Source: an uncultured Clostridia bacterium (lineage in GTDB: Bacteria > Bacillota_A > Clostridia > Christensenellales > CAG-138). Taken from it: 11,919 bases of DNA. The position numbers and the translations under genes were made by a program. This document shows positions 1 through 7,294 of this stretch, piece by piece. The notes under the pieces are model-generated. The model was not told the DNA's origin. It did no database searches and worked only from the letters and a program-made list of their open reading frames with translations. How positions within the stretch are numbered: the first letter of the stretch is position 1; the number at the start of each line of letters is the position of its first letter. Where the stretch lies: contig CAMORL010000038.1 of assembly GCA_946623765.1 (NCBI GenBank), positions 1 through 11,919 on the forward strand. Direction: 5' to 3'.

Positions 1-63
1 TTGGAGTCGTTCTTTCGGGATACGATTTTCAAAAAGCCTTCCGATTGGAGCGATCAGGCATAA
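1..63 (+). CDS. possible C-terminal end of an upstream gene (partial)
   Basis: Frame 1 is open from the first base and reads about 20 codons, ending ...KKPSDWSDQA before a TAA at 61-63. The 5' part lies outside the window. The next 158 bases have no convincing gene before the WYL regulator. Twenty codons are too few to assign a family, and an open frame this short can occur by chance, so this is a weak call. Confidence 0.3.
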   Translation: MESFFRDTIFKKPSDWSDQA

Positions 64-134
64 ATGCCGAGGGACGCAGGACCGGTTTGCTTTGATGCGG
101 TTTTTTGCGTAACGATAAAGCGATCGGAAATCAA

Positions 135-164
135 TTGAAAAAGACATATTCCGTATGTTATACT
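135..164 (+). promoter_or_regulatory. sigma-A-type promoter of the WYL regulator gene, with palindrome in the spacer
   Basis: A -35-like TTGAAA (135-140) and a -10-like TATACT (159-164) are separated by 18 bp, about 58 bp upstream of the ATG at 222. The spacer holds a perfect small inverted repeat, ACATA-TTCCG-TATGT (144-158), ending directly before the -10 box. A repressor bound there would block polymerase, so autoregulation by the WYL protein is a reasonable inference; nothing in the sequence proves it. Confidence 0.6.
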
Positions 165-221
165 CAATCATAGTCGATCGTTTCTCATTCAACAAAGAAA
201 GCGGGAAGGGGGCACGCAAAC

Positions 222-1229
222 ATGACAGGCTTTGAACCGAAAAAGCTGGCGCTGCTGCGCATTCTGCAGATTCTGCAGGAGGATACCGATGCGGATCATC
301 CGCTGACACAGGCGGAGATTGCGGAAATACTGAACAACCGTTACGGCATTGTGATCGAGCGCAAGGCGATCGGATACAATCTCTCTCTGCTCAAGGAAGC
401 CGGCTATGAGATCGAATCCGGAAGAGCCGGGAGCTTCCTTGCCGAACGCGAGTTCGACGATATGGAGCTGCGTGTGCTCATTGACGCCGTGCTGAACAGC
501 CGTCATATTTCGGAGAAGTATTCGAAAGATCTGATCGGGAAGCTTGCGAAGCTTGCCGGTCCGGAATTTAATGCTGCGTTAAAGCATGTCCGAACCACGC
601 AGAAAGATTATAAGACGAATAACAAGCAGCTGTTTTTGAACATCGAAACCATTGACAGGGCAATCGAAATGAAGTGCCAGATCAGCTACGATTTTCATTA
701 TTATAAATACAGTTGGTTTCAGGAAAAGCTGAGATATCCATGCCATACATATACGTCCGTAAGCCCCTATGAACTGATCCTTCACAATCAGCGGTATTAT
801 ATGAAGGCATTTCGCAACGGCTACATGACATTTGATAAACTGGATCAAATCACCAATGTACGCTGTCTAGATGACGTACCGGCGATTTCGATCGAAGAAG
901 CGGATCCGTATAACGCATATCAAAACGCAGACTTCCAAATGCTGTTGACACTCACGCCCTTTATGTTGTTTAAAAAGCACGAACGAATCGAGCTTCTTAT
1001 GCAATCCGATATGATCGGTGAACTGATTGATTGGTTCGGAAGCGACTGCACGATTCTCAAAGCAGACGAGATGCACGAAATAAAGGTCAATATCGTTGCG
1101 GAACCAAGAGCTATGATGCAATGGGCACTTCTGCATTGCAGGGATGTAGAAATCCTGTCGCCCGAATCGGTACGAAGGACCTTTTGCTATATGTTGAAGC
1201 AAGCAGTAAAAAAATATCGCCTCGATTAA
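222..1229 (+). CDS. WYL-domain, winged-helix transcriptional regulator
   Basis: This 335-residue protein has the usual length and layout of WYL-family DNA-binding regulators. Residues ~8-75 form a helix-turn-helix/winged-helix DNA-binding segment (LTQAEIAEILNNRYG, then ERKAIGYNLSLLKEAGYEI). Residues ~140-218 form the WYL ligand-binding fold. Its signature stretch is SPYELILHNQRYYMKAF (181-197), in which the W-Y-L triad reads Y-Y-M. Residues ~285-332 match the C-terminal WCX extension. WYL proteins typically sense nucleic acids or nucleotides and often control defence or DNA-damage genes. The ATG at 222 follows a good ribosome binding site (AAGGGGG, ~206-212). The gene has its own promoter and is closed by a terminator at 1255-1280, so it is a single-gene unit. 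Its target is unknown; the palindromic promoters downstream are obvious candidates. Confidence 0.92.
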   Translation: MTGFEPKKLALLRILQILQEDTDADHPLTQAEIAEILNNRYGIVIERKAIGYNLSLLKEAGYEIESGRAGSFLAEREFDDMELRVLIDAVLNSRHISEKYSKDLIGKLAKLAGPEFNAALKHVRTTQKDYKTNNKQLFLNIETIDRAIEMKCQISYDFHYYKYSWFQEKLRYPCHTYTSVSPYELILHNQRYYMKAFRNGYMTFDKLDQITNVRCLDDVPAISIEEADPYNAYQNADFQMLLTLTPFMLFKKHERIELLMQSDMIGELIDWFGSDCTILKADEMHEIKVNIVAEPRAMMQWALLHCRDVEILSPESVRRTFCYMLKQAVKKYRLD

Positions 1230-1254
1230 CACGAATCCATCATAGCCAAAATCT

Positions 1255-1280
1255 GCGTGTCCGTCCGGGCGCGCTTTTTT
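1255..1280 (+). terminator. intrinsic terminator after the WYL regulator
   Basis: Arms GCGTGTCC (1255-1262) and GGGCGCGC (1267-1274) pair over 8 bp, including two G-T wobbles, around a 4-base loop and are followed by six T (1275-1280). It lies 26 bases past the TAA of the regulator. This insulates the regulator from the operon that starts immediately downstream. Confidence 0.85.
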
Positions 1281-1282
1281 CA

Positions 1283-1316
1283 TGTCCGTTTTTTCGTGCA
1301 TGTGATCCGGTATGAT
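1283..1316 (+). promoter_or_regulatory. palindrome-type promoter, copy 1 (upstream of the nucleotidase gene)
   Basis: TGTCCG (1283-1288), six T, then CGTGCA (1295-1300) form an imperfect palindrome, extended outward by CATG on both sides. Exactly 10 bp later is TATGAT (1311-1316), a good -10 box, followed by GGGC. No standard -35 is present; the palindrome centre occupies that position. The same layout and spacing recur at 4680-4713 and 6326-6359. It most likely starts transcription of the HAD-AAA-paralog A genes and is probably controlled by a dimeric DNA-binding protein. Confidence 0.6.
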
Positions 1317-1340
1317 GGGCATGAAAGCGAGGGGAAACCG

Positions 1341-1838
1341 ATGAAAAGAGTGTTTTTGGATATGGACGGCGTGCTTTGCGAGTATCGCGCCGACGCAACG
1401 ATGGAGGATATGGAGCGCGACGGATATTTTCGCGATCTGAAGCCGAGGGACCGGATGGTGAACGCCGTGCGCTGTCTGTTGAGAAGCGGCGGCTTCGAGG
1501 TCTTTGTGCTGTCGGCCGTGCTGCCGCAGAAGGCGGAAGCGTCCGTTCGGGAAAAGAACGACTGGCTGGATCGCTTCCTTCCGGAGATCGACCGAGGGCA
1601 CAGACTGTTTCCGCTTTGCGGCACGAACAAGGCGGACGCGGTTCCGGATTTCTGCGCGGACGATATTCTGCTGGACGACCACTCCCCGAATCTTGAAAAA
1701 TGGATCGCCGACGGCGGCAGAGGCGTCAAAATCCTCAACGAAGTCAACGGGCGTTCGGGAAGCTTCCGAAGCGGTCCGCGGGTGTTGATCGACACGCCGA
1801 GCGATCTCTTTCGCGCTATCGATGCGCGCATGGAATAA
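1341..1838 (+). CDS. HAD-fold 5'(3')-nucleotidase-like protein (NT5C type)
   Basis: This 165-residue protein belongs to the haloacid dehalogenase superfamily and resembles small cytosolic 5'(3')-deoxyribonucleotidases, which dephosphorylate nucleoside monophosphates. Motif I is FLDMDGVL with D7 (nucleophile) and D9 (acid/base). Motif II is the serine of VLSAV (S58). Motif III is the lysine of EKNDWL (K72). Motif IV is ILLDDHSPNLEKW with D112 and D113, so all catalytic positions are present. The frame is open further upstream, but the ATG at 1341 was chosen because it follows AGCGAGGGG and because upstream starts would precede or overlap the promoter at 1283-1316. It is first in a likely operon; the AAA gene begins 27 bp after its stop. 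The exact substrate cannot be read from the sequence. Confidence 0.85.
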   Translation: MKRVFLDMDGVLCEYRADATMEDMERDGYFRDLKPRDRMVNAVRCLLRSGGFEVFVLSAVLPQKAEASVREKNDWLDRFLPEIDRGHRLFPLCGTNKADAVPDFCADDILLDDHSPNLEKWIADGGRGVKILNEVNGRSGSFRSGPRVLIDTPSDLFRAIDARME

Positions 1839-1865
1839 AAAACAATTGGAAAGGAATCATTCGCT

Positions 1866-3875
1866 ATGCGTTTTTATCTGTATGAAGGGGTGCGACCTGA
1901 AGAGGGAGATGCGCAGAGCAACCGCCGCTTGATGCGGGAAGCACTGAAAAAACGCGCGTTCGGTATCGATGCGTTTCTGTGGCCGATCCGGCAGGACGCG
2001 TTCATGTTCGTTTCGGACGTCAACGAGGATACCGTAACGATCGGCGCGTTATTTCAGAAATGTACGGACGTGGAACAGATGATCCGGGAGTATCTCGTCG
2101 TCGCAGGGCTTACGGTACAAGACGGGCGGATCGAGGAGATTACGCTCAGTACGCTGAAGCGCATGCTGGAAACTGCGTCAGATAACCGTTTTATCGACGA
2201 CAGCGATATCATCCTCGGGCAGTATGAACTGGAACGGCTGAATCCCCGCATGGGAAGAGGGATCCATTTCAAGGAGACCATGATCGAACCGACGGCACGG
2301 GAAGCTGCCTTTTCGGAGGCGGAGCGGTATCTCTCCAACAAATCGCTTCTCCCCGAATTGGATCGCATCTATGCCGGTCGAACGGGCAGAGCGGAGGGAC
2401 ACCCGGTTCATTATATGATCCGGGCGAATGCTGAGAAAACGCAGGAAGCGCTGAGCAATCTGATCCTGAAGGCTCTGCACGCAAACGGACGGCTGTTCAG
2501 CCGCCGGTACTGTACGGTCCGGCTCAATGTCTGCGGAGACCTGTATCTATCCACGTATCACGCGCTGTACAAAAGCTGCGTCGGCGGTGCGGTGGTCGTG
2601 CAGCTTTCCGGTCCCGGAGACGATGAAGAACGATATGCGTCTGCAAGCCGTGAGATGATCAAAACGCTCGGCGACGTCGCGAAACACTATCGGAATCGCG
2701 TGCTGACGATATTCTGTCTTGATCGGGAATGCACAACATACAAATCGATCCTGTATGAGGAACTCGGTACGATCAGCCTGATCGAGCTTTCCGAGGAACT
2801 GGTCGGCGCGGATCGCGCGATTGCCCATCTGAAGCTGCTGGCGGAGGAAAGCGGTGTGTGCGCAGACGACAGACTGCTCGGCAGGATCGATCCCGAAAAG
2901 AGGTATCTTGCGCCGGAACTGCAGGAACTGTTCGACGTCTGGTACAATGAAAAGCTGAAAACAGATATCTATCCGCAGTATCGCGAAATTGTCAGCATCA
3001 AACAGGAAGCCGAAAAGCAGCAGCCGAAAGGCACGGCATACGAAGAGTTGATGGAACTCATCGGGCTTACCGAAGCAAAACAAGTCATTCAGAGCGCGCT
3101 CGATTATCAAAAGGCGCAAAAGCTTTTCAGGGAGAAGGGCATGCGGGACGAACATCCGTCGATGCATATGGTGTTCACCGGCAACCCCGGCACGGCCAAG
3201 ACGACGGTTGCAAGGCTCTTTGCGCGGGTCATGCGGGAAAACGAGCTGCTTCCCAACGGGCACATCATTGAGCTCGGCCGCGGAGACCTTGTCGGTAAAT
3301 ATGTCGGCTGGACTGCGCCGACGATTCAGCAGAAGTTCCGCGATGCAAAGGGAGGCGTGCTGTTTATCGACGAAGCGTACGCGCTTGTGGACGATCGGAG
3401 CGGCTCCTTCGGGGATGAGGCAATCAACACCATCGTGCAGGAGATGGAAAACCGACGGGATGAGCTGGTTGTCATTTTCGCCGGATATCCGGACAAGATG
3501 GAGGGATTTCTCAACAAAAACCCCGGGCTGCGCTCCCGCATTGCATACCATGTACCGTTCGCGGATTACAGCACGGAGGAGCTTTTGAAAATTGCGGAGC
3601 TGATCGCCAAGAAGAAGGAACTGAAGCTGACCGACGGCGCGAAAGAAAAGCTCGCAGACGTTTTTGACGCTGCGCGAACGGAATCCGATTTCGGCAACGG
3701 CAGGTTCGTGCGCACTCTGATGGAGAAGGCGAAGATGGCGCAGGCGAGCCGATTGCTTGCGATGGGTTACGATGCGGTCGGTGCGGAAGATATCGCGACA
3801 ATAACCGAAGCGGATATCGCGCAGATCGCGCCGCATCGGGAAACAGCACCGATGCAAAAGAGGATCGGCTTCTGA
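1866..3875 (+). CDS. AAA+ ATPase of the CbbX/SpoVK type with a degenerate N-terminal AAA domain
   Basis: The protein has 669 residues. The C-terminal ~280 form a complete AAA+ module of the CbbX/SpoVK group: Walker A GNPGTAKTT (439-447, K445), pore-loop segment GRGDLVGKYVGWT (471-483), Walker B VLFIDEAYAL (498-507, D502/E503), sensor-1 strand VVIFAGYPD (535-543), arginine fingers in NPGLRSR (552-558), and a sensor-2-like GNGRFVR (610-616). Such proteins form hexamers that remodel partner proteins. Residues ~178-335 appear to be a second AAA domain that lost its catalytic motifs: GGAVVVQLSG (240-249) sits where Walker B would be, and VLTIFCLDRECT (279-290) parallels the sensor-1 region. Residues 1-135 match nothing I recognise. 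The start has a GGAAAGGA ribosome binding site. Paralog A follows after 26 bp and is a likely client or adaptor by context only. Confidence 0.9.
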   Translation: MRFYLYEGVRPEEGDAQSNRRLMREALKKRAFGIDAFLWPIRQDAFMFVSDVNEDTVTIGALFQKCTDVEQMIREYLVVAGLTVQDGRIEEITLSTLKRMLETASDNRFIDDSDIILGQYELERLNPRMGRGIHFKETMIEPTAREAAFSEAERYLSNKSLLPELDRIYAGRTGRAEGHPVHYMIRANAEKTQEALSNLILKALHANGRLFSRRYCTVRLNVCGDLYLSTYHALYKSCVGGAVVVQLSGPGDDEERYASASREMIKTLGDVAKHYRNRVLTIFCLDRECTTYKSILYEELGTISLIELSEELVGADRAIAHLKLLAEESGVCADDRLLGRIDPEKRYLAPELQELFDVWYNEKLKTDIYPQYREIVSIKQEAEKQQPKGTAYEELMELIGLTEAKQVIQSALDYQKAQKLFREKGMRDEHPSMHMVFTGNPGTAKTTVARLFARVMRENELLPNGHIIELGRGDLVGKYVGWTAPTIQQKFRDAKGGVLFIDEAYALVDDRSGSFGDEAINTIVQEMENRRDELVVIFAGYPDKMEGFLNKNPGLRSRIAYHVPFADYSTEELLKIAELIAKKKELKLTDGAKEKLADVFDAARTESDFGNGRFVRTLMEKAKMAQASRLLAMGYDAVGAEDIATITEADIAQIAPHRETAPMQKRIGF

Positions 3876-3901
3876 TTCACAGGAGAACGGAGGAAACACA
3901 A

Positions 3902-4660
3902 ATGCAAAATGATGTGGAAATGGAACGCGCCTTCGGGTTTGACACCTTCGTTTACCGGAAAATCAGCCAGATGAATCCGGCTGAGTACATCTGTTGGATG
4001 TTTCAAAGGACGGAGAACAACGGGACGCTGATCGTTCCCGACTGGCCGGACGAAGGAATGCATCGTGTCGACCGGTGGCTTGTCTGCCGAACGGAGTGGA
4101 CGGAGGTCGACCGCGATCGTGCCGCCGCCGATTGCGAAACGCTGTACGCCGCCCTGTTCGGGATCGCCGAGATGTATCTCGGGCTCGGAGCCGATGACCG
4201 GGAGGAATATGAGGATTTTCTCGGCGGCGATCTTCATGCGGTCTGGAGCACCTATCTTTGCCCCCTGCATTGCGGGGCAGTCGATGAGGACGATATCCGC
4301 GATATTCGCGAGCGCATGGAGGTGATACGCGCGTGTGAGGACATGCGCCTTCGGGAAGCGTTCGGAGAAACGCTTTCGGAGGAAGAAAAAGCATTTCTCC
4401 GAGACCGTCAAAGCGTTCGGGTCGAACACGGCGAGCGGCTGCTGCTGAATGCATACGACGGGTTCATAGAAAAACTGGCGATCGAGCGCGTCGGAGAAGG
4501 ACCGTTTGCGGTTTTGCTTGTGACGCGCGCGCAGCAGCTTTGGCGCATGATGATCCGCCGCGCGCCGCAGATCTGCATCCGCTATGAAATGATGCGGCTT
4601 GCGCAGACGATGGTGCTGCATCGCTTTGCGAATGACGTCACAACCATTACACCGGTCTGA
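3902..4660 (+). CDS. tandem paralog A, unrecognised helical family
   Basis: This 252-residue soluble protein is predicted to be mostly helical; no known domain was recognised and no signal or membrane segment is seen. It is the first of four consecutive related genes. Shared motifs include MNPAEYICWMF (residues ~24-34), a T-E step followed by GTLIVPDWPDEG, WTEVDRDR, DIRERMEVI, and the end block RVGEGP...IRYEMMRLAQTMVLH. The A copy diverges where the others have EEEN...LSP (here REEYEDFLGGDL). It is probably in the same transcript as the AAA gene: the gap is 26 bp and contains GGAGG as ribosome binding site. It is closest to paralog B, sharing LIVPDW and RVGEGP. Acidic, arginine-rich helices suggest a protein-protein role, which is only an inference. 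Confidence 0.85.
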   Translation: MQNDVEMERAFGFDTFVYRKISQMNPAEYICWMFQRTENNGTLIVPDWPDEGMHRVDRWLVCRTEWTEVDRDRAAADCETLYAALFGIAEMYLGLGADDREEYEDFLGGDLHAVWSTYLCPLHCGAVDEDDIRDIRERMEVIRACEDMRLREAFGETLSEEEKAFLRDRQSVRVEHGERLLLNAYDGFIEKLAIERVGEGPFAVLLVTRAQQLWRMMIRRAPQICIRYEMMRLAQTMVLHRFANDVTTITPV

Positions 4661-4671
4661 CGGCGGAACTG

Positions 4672-4720
4672 CGAAGTCACGTCCGCTTTTTCGGACGCGA
4701 AGCGAGGTATGCTGACTTCG
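4672..4720. repeat. nested inverted repeat between paralogs A and B
   Basis: An outer pair, CGAAGTCA (4672-4679) and TGACTTCG (4713-4720), is a perfect 8-bp inverted repeat. Nested directly inside its left arm is a perfect 6-bp pair, CGTCCG (4680-4685) and CGGACG (4692-4697), around CTTTTT. There is no T-run after the outer arm, so it is not a classical terminator for paralog A. The inner pair coincides with the operator-like palindrome of promoter copy 2. Confidence 0.7.
4680..4713 (+). promoter_or_regulatory. palindrome-type promoter, copy 2 (upstream of paralog B)
   Basis: CGTCCG, CTTTTT, CGGACG (4680-4697) is a perfect palindrome of the same form as copies 1 and 3. After exactly 10 bp comes TATGCT (4708-4713), a weaker -10 box, 52 bp before the ATG of paralog B. 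It would drive B and C. The matched spacing is the main evidence; the -10 alone would not be convincing. Confidence 0.5.
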
Positions 4721-4765
4721 GAAATCAGAAAAATGTAATTGATGAAAGAGAAAGGAACCATAGAT

Positions 4766-5524
4766 ATGAATCACAGAACAGAAGAGAATCAGAACGGAAA
4801 TCAGTTTGACGGTTCCGCGTACGACAGCGTCTGCGATATGACGCCTGCTGCGTATATCGACCGCATGTTCGACTGCACCGAGAGCGGCGGGACGCTGATC
4901 GTTCCCGACTGGTCCGACGAAGGTCCGCATCATTTCGGACAATGGCTCGTTTGCCGTATGCGCTGGACGAAAACCGAATGCGAAAGCGCAAAGAAGCGCT
5001 GTGAGGCGGTTTTCGACGCGCTTTCTGAAATCGCAAAGGCGTATCCCCGCCTTTCCGACGATGAGGAGGAGAACGCGAAGATTCTTTCGCCCGCGCTTCT
5101 GACGTATTGGCGCCGTTACGTCGCAGCACCGGACATGCGCGGCTTCGACGCCGGCGCGATCCGCGATATTCGCGAGCGCGTTGAGATCATTGACCGGTAT
5201 CATCAGACGATGATGCGGAGGAAACTCGGTTTGCCGCTTACGAAATACGGAGAAGAATTCTGCCGCGAAAACGGGGACGTCCGTCTGAACCCCGGCGAAT
5301 TTGATCTTCTCGAGGCGTACGAGACGCGCATGGAAGCCATAGCAGAAGAGCGGGTCGGGGAAGGTCCGATGGCGGGAGCGCTGCTCGCATGCGCACGGAA
5401 CCTTTGCCGTATGGCGGCACGGCACGCACCGGATCTCTGCATTCGCTACGGTAAGATTCGGCTTGCGCAGGCGCTGACCCTGCACGAGAACGCCGTGTCC
5501 GTCGACAGGGTCGAATGCGTCTGA
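4766..5524 (+). CDS. tandem paralog B, unrecognised helical family
   Basis: This 252-residue protein is related to A, C and D. Visible family blocks are MTPAAYIDRMF (residues ~25-35), GTLIVPDWSDEG, EEENAKILSPALL, DIRERVEII, NGDVRLNPGEFDLLEAY, RVGEGP and IRYGKIRLAQALTLH. Its WTKTECE differs from the WTEADRDR of the others. The first ~24 residues are polar and differ between copies. Start codons at 4739 and 4742 are possible in frame, but the ATG at 4766 was chosen because it follows GAGAAAGGA at a proper distance. It has its own promoter (4680-4713), and C follows after 46 bp. Function unknown. Confidence 0.85.
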   Translation: MNHRTEENQNGNQFDGSAYDSVCDMTPAAYIDRMFDCTESGGTLIVPDWSDEGPHHFGQWLVCRMRWTKTECESAKKRCEAVFDALSEIAKAYPRLSDDEEENAKILSPALLTYWRRYVAAPDMRGFDAGAIRDIRERVEIIDRYHQTMMRRKLGLPLTKYGEEFCRENGDVRLNPGEFDLLEAYETRMEAIAEERVGEGPMAGALLACARNLCRMAARHAPDLCIRYGKIRLAQALTLHENAVSVDRVECV

Positions 5525-5570
5525 CTGCCTGTTGTCAAAATGAATCGATTATCATAAGGAGAGAATAAGA

Positions 5571-6311
5571 ATGGAACAGAACATCATGCAAACCCGAATT
5601 TCAGAGCTTTCCGCGCTCGGCGAAATGACGCCTTCCGAGTACGTCGCCCGGCTGTATGCACATACCGATGAAAACCGCCGGCTGATCGTTCCGGCATGGA
5701 ACGACGACGGCAGTGTCCGCTGCTGTCATTGCTGTGAAGTCGTGTGGACCGAAGCCGACAGGGACCGCACGATGGAGGAGGCGGATACGCTCGTACATGC
5801 GCTCCGTGAGATCGCCGTGCAGAATCCCGCCCTTTCCGACAGCGAAGAAGAAAACGAAGCGCTGCTTTCACCCGCAGCCCTGCAGGTCTGGCACACCTAC
5901 ATTCGCAGCTTTGATACGTCCGCTTTCGACAGGGATCGGATCCAAACGATCGCCCAAATGACGGAGACGGTCGAAGAAATAGAAGCCCTCCGGGAGAAGG
6001 AGGAACTCGGTCGACCGCTTGAAGCGCATGAGATCGCGTTTCTCAACCAAAACAGCGACGTTACGATCGACCCTGCCGATGCGCAATACTATGAAGCGTA
6101 CCGTCATGCGCTTGAAGAACAGTCCAGGCAGCGCGTGGGCGACAGTCCTGTTGCCTATCGGCTCGTGATGCACGCAAAAAGGCTCTGCCGCCTGATGGCT
6201 CTTGATAAGCATGGCACCGCTGTGCGCAGTGAGCAGATGCAGCTTCTGCAGACACTCGTGTTCCATCACTACGCAAAGTCCTTTTCCGCATTTGAATACT
6301 CGGCAAACTGA
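5571..6311 (+). CDS. tandem paralog C, unrecognised helical family
   Basis: This 246-residue member of the four-gene array carries MTPSEYVARLY (residues ~19-29), LIVPAWNDDG, WTEADRDR, EEENEALLSP, VWHTYIRSFD, NSDVTID and RVGDSP. It lacks the DIRER block (here TIAQMTETV) and has a Cys-rich patch, RCCHCCEVVW, where A and B have WLVCR. The patch has four cysteines in six positions and could bind metal, though no sibling has it complete. The ribosome binding site is AAGGAG (5556-5561). No promoter is seen in the 46-bp gap after B, so it is probably co-transcribed with B. Confidence 0.85.
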   Translation: MEQNIMQTRISELSALGEMTPSEYVARLYAHTDENRRLIVPAWNDDGSVRCCHCCEVVWTEADRDRTMEEADTLVHALREIAVQNPALSDSEEENEALLSPAALQVWHTYIRSFDTSAFDRDRIQTIAQMTETVEEIEALREKEELGRPLEAHEIAFLNQNSDVTIDPADAQYYEAYRHALEEQSRQRVGDSPVAYRLVMHAKRLCRLMALDKHGTAVRSEQMQLLQTLVFHHYAKSFSAFEYSAN

Positions 6312-6317
6312 AAAACG

Positions 6318-6351
6318 CCGGGTTATGTCCGCTATTTCGTACATAACCCGG
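6318..6351. repeat. long inverted repeat upstream of paralog D
   Basis: Arms of 14 bases, 6318-6331 (CCGGGTTATGTCCG) and 6338-6351 (CGTACATAACCCGG), pair at 13 of 14 positions around a 6-base centre (CTATTT). It starts 6 bases after the stop of paralog C and ends 2 bases before the -10 box at 6354. There is no T-run, so it is better read as a protein-binding site than as a terminator. Confidence 0.8.
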
Positions 6352-6359
6352 TGTATAAT
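6326..6359 (+). promoter_or_regulatory. palindrome-type promoter, copy 3 (upstream of paralog D)
   Basis: TGTCCG, CTATTT, CGTACA (6326-6343) lies inside the longer inverted repeat. After exactly 10 bp comes TATAAT (6354-6359), a perfect -10 box, followed by GGGC as in copy 1. The start codon of D is 30 bp further. The -35 position coincides with the palindrome centre. It would drive paralog D and probably the PolC/DnaB fusion gene. This is the strongest of the three copies. Confidence 0.7.
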
Positions 6360-6389
6360 GGGCGCATAAAACAAAAGGAGGCATTTAGA

Positions 6390-7226
6390 ATGAATACCAT
6401 ACTTGACAGCGCACGCATTGTGGACAATGAGTTTATCAACATGCGGACCCCTGCGGAGTATATCGATCTGATGTTCGAACGGACGAGGGAGGACGGTCTT
6501 CTGATTGAGCCGTTCTTCGACGACATGGACAGGCGCCCCGGCACGGCATCCGCCGACCATCCGAAGTCTCTCCGGTTTGAGCATATGTGCATCATGGACT
6601 GGTCCGAAGCAGACCGCGACCGTGTGAAGGCAGAGTTCGAATCCCTGTATCGCGCGCTTTCCGAACTTGCAGGTCAATATGACCGTCTGGCTGACACAGA
6701 GGAAGAAAATGCGAAACAGCTTACACCCGAACTGCTGAGAGTCTGGAATACGTACGTACGCAAGTTCAGCGTAAAGCCCTTTGATCTTGACAGGATTTCG
6801 GACATCAGAGAACGGTGCGACATCTGCCGGGAGGACTGGTTCGATGCCCATGAAAAGGCAAAAGAACTGCCGGAGGAGCAATACAATGAGATGACAAGGA
6901 TTTTCTCCGACATCAGCGAAGACGAATGGACGTACATCTGGGCTTATCGGGATATGCTCATCGAACAGGCAGAACAGCGCCTTGACAGAGTTCCCATGGC
7001 TTTTGACCTTGTAACCCGCGCGCAGCGCCTTACAAGACTTATGTCGCTCCATGTTCCCAAGTTTATGATCCAAATGATCCAATATGAAGCAAGACGCGTT
7101 GCCCAGGCTTACGCCGTCCTTTCCTGTGCGACACAATTCGAGACAAGAGTAATCAATCCCGTCACCCGTGAAATCATGAGCTGGGAAAAAACGGGGTCGC
7201 CGGAATACAGGGATCTTCGGATGTGA
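6390..7226 (+). CDS. tandem paralog D, unrecognised helical family, extended form
   Basis: This 278-residue protein is the longest and most divergent copy. Family blocks are RTPAEYIDLMF (residues ~19-29), a modified LIEPFFDDMD in place of LIVPDW, then an insert of ~15 residues, WSEADRDR, EEENAKQLTP, VWNTYVRKFS, DIRERCDI and RVPMAFDLVTRAQRLTRLM. It adds ~25 residues at the C-terminus past the block where the others end. The frame is open from 6351, but the ATG at 6390 is right because it follows AAAGGAGG and lies downstream of the TATAAT at 6354. Its base composition is slightly more AT-rich than that of A and B. The fusion gene begins 68 bp later with no clear promoter between. Confidence 0.85.
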   Translation: MNTILDSARIVDNEFINMRTPAEYIDLMFERTREDGLLIEPFFDDMDRRPGTASADHPKSLRFEHMCIMDWSEADRDRVKAEFESLYRALSELAGQYDRLADTEEENAKQLTPELLRVWNTYVRKFSVKPFDLDRISDIRERCDICREDWFDAHEKAKELPEEQYNEMTRIFSDISEDEWTYIWAYRDMLIEQAEQRLDRVPMAFDLVTRAQRLTRLMSLHVPKFMIQMIQYEARRVAQAYAVLSCATQFETRVINPVTREIMSWEKTGSPEYRDLRM

Positions 7227-7294
7227 ATCAACAGGGAAAGACCACAAACTGCGGATAGCAGTAATCGAACCTGCATTGAAAAAAAGAGTCTGAT

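Noticed and set aside
68..112. Possible terminator near the T-run at ~101-107
   Set aside because: The only pairing available (CGCA with TGCG) is four bases with a large loop, which is too weak to support.
1257..1340. Upstream extension of the nucleotidase frame to 1257
   Set aside because: It would overlap the terminator and the promoter, and it adds residues with no family match before the conserved DMDGV start region.
3767..5485. 572-codon open frame on the minus strand, with other long minus-strand frames at 2547-3899 and 5868-7361
   Set aside because: They lie antisense to the AAA and paralog genes, whose plus-strand frames have clear motifs, ribosome binding sites and family similarity. 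The minus-strand translations show no domain and mirror the codon bias of the real genes.
5532..5555. TTGTCA and TATCAT ahead of paralog C as a promoter
   Set aside because: The spacer is only about 12 bp, far from the usual 16-18, so co-transcription with B is more likely.
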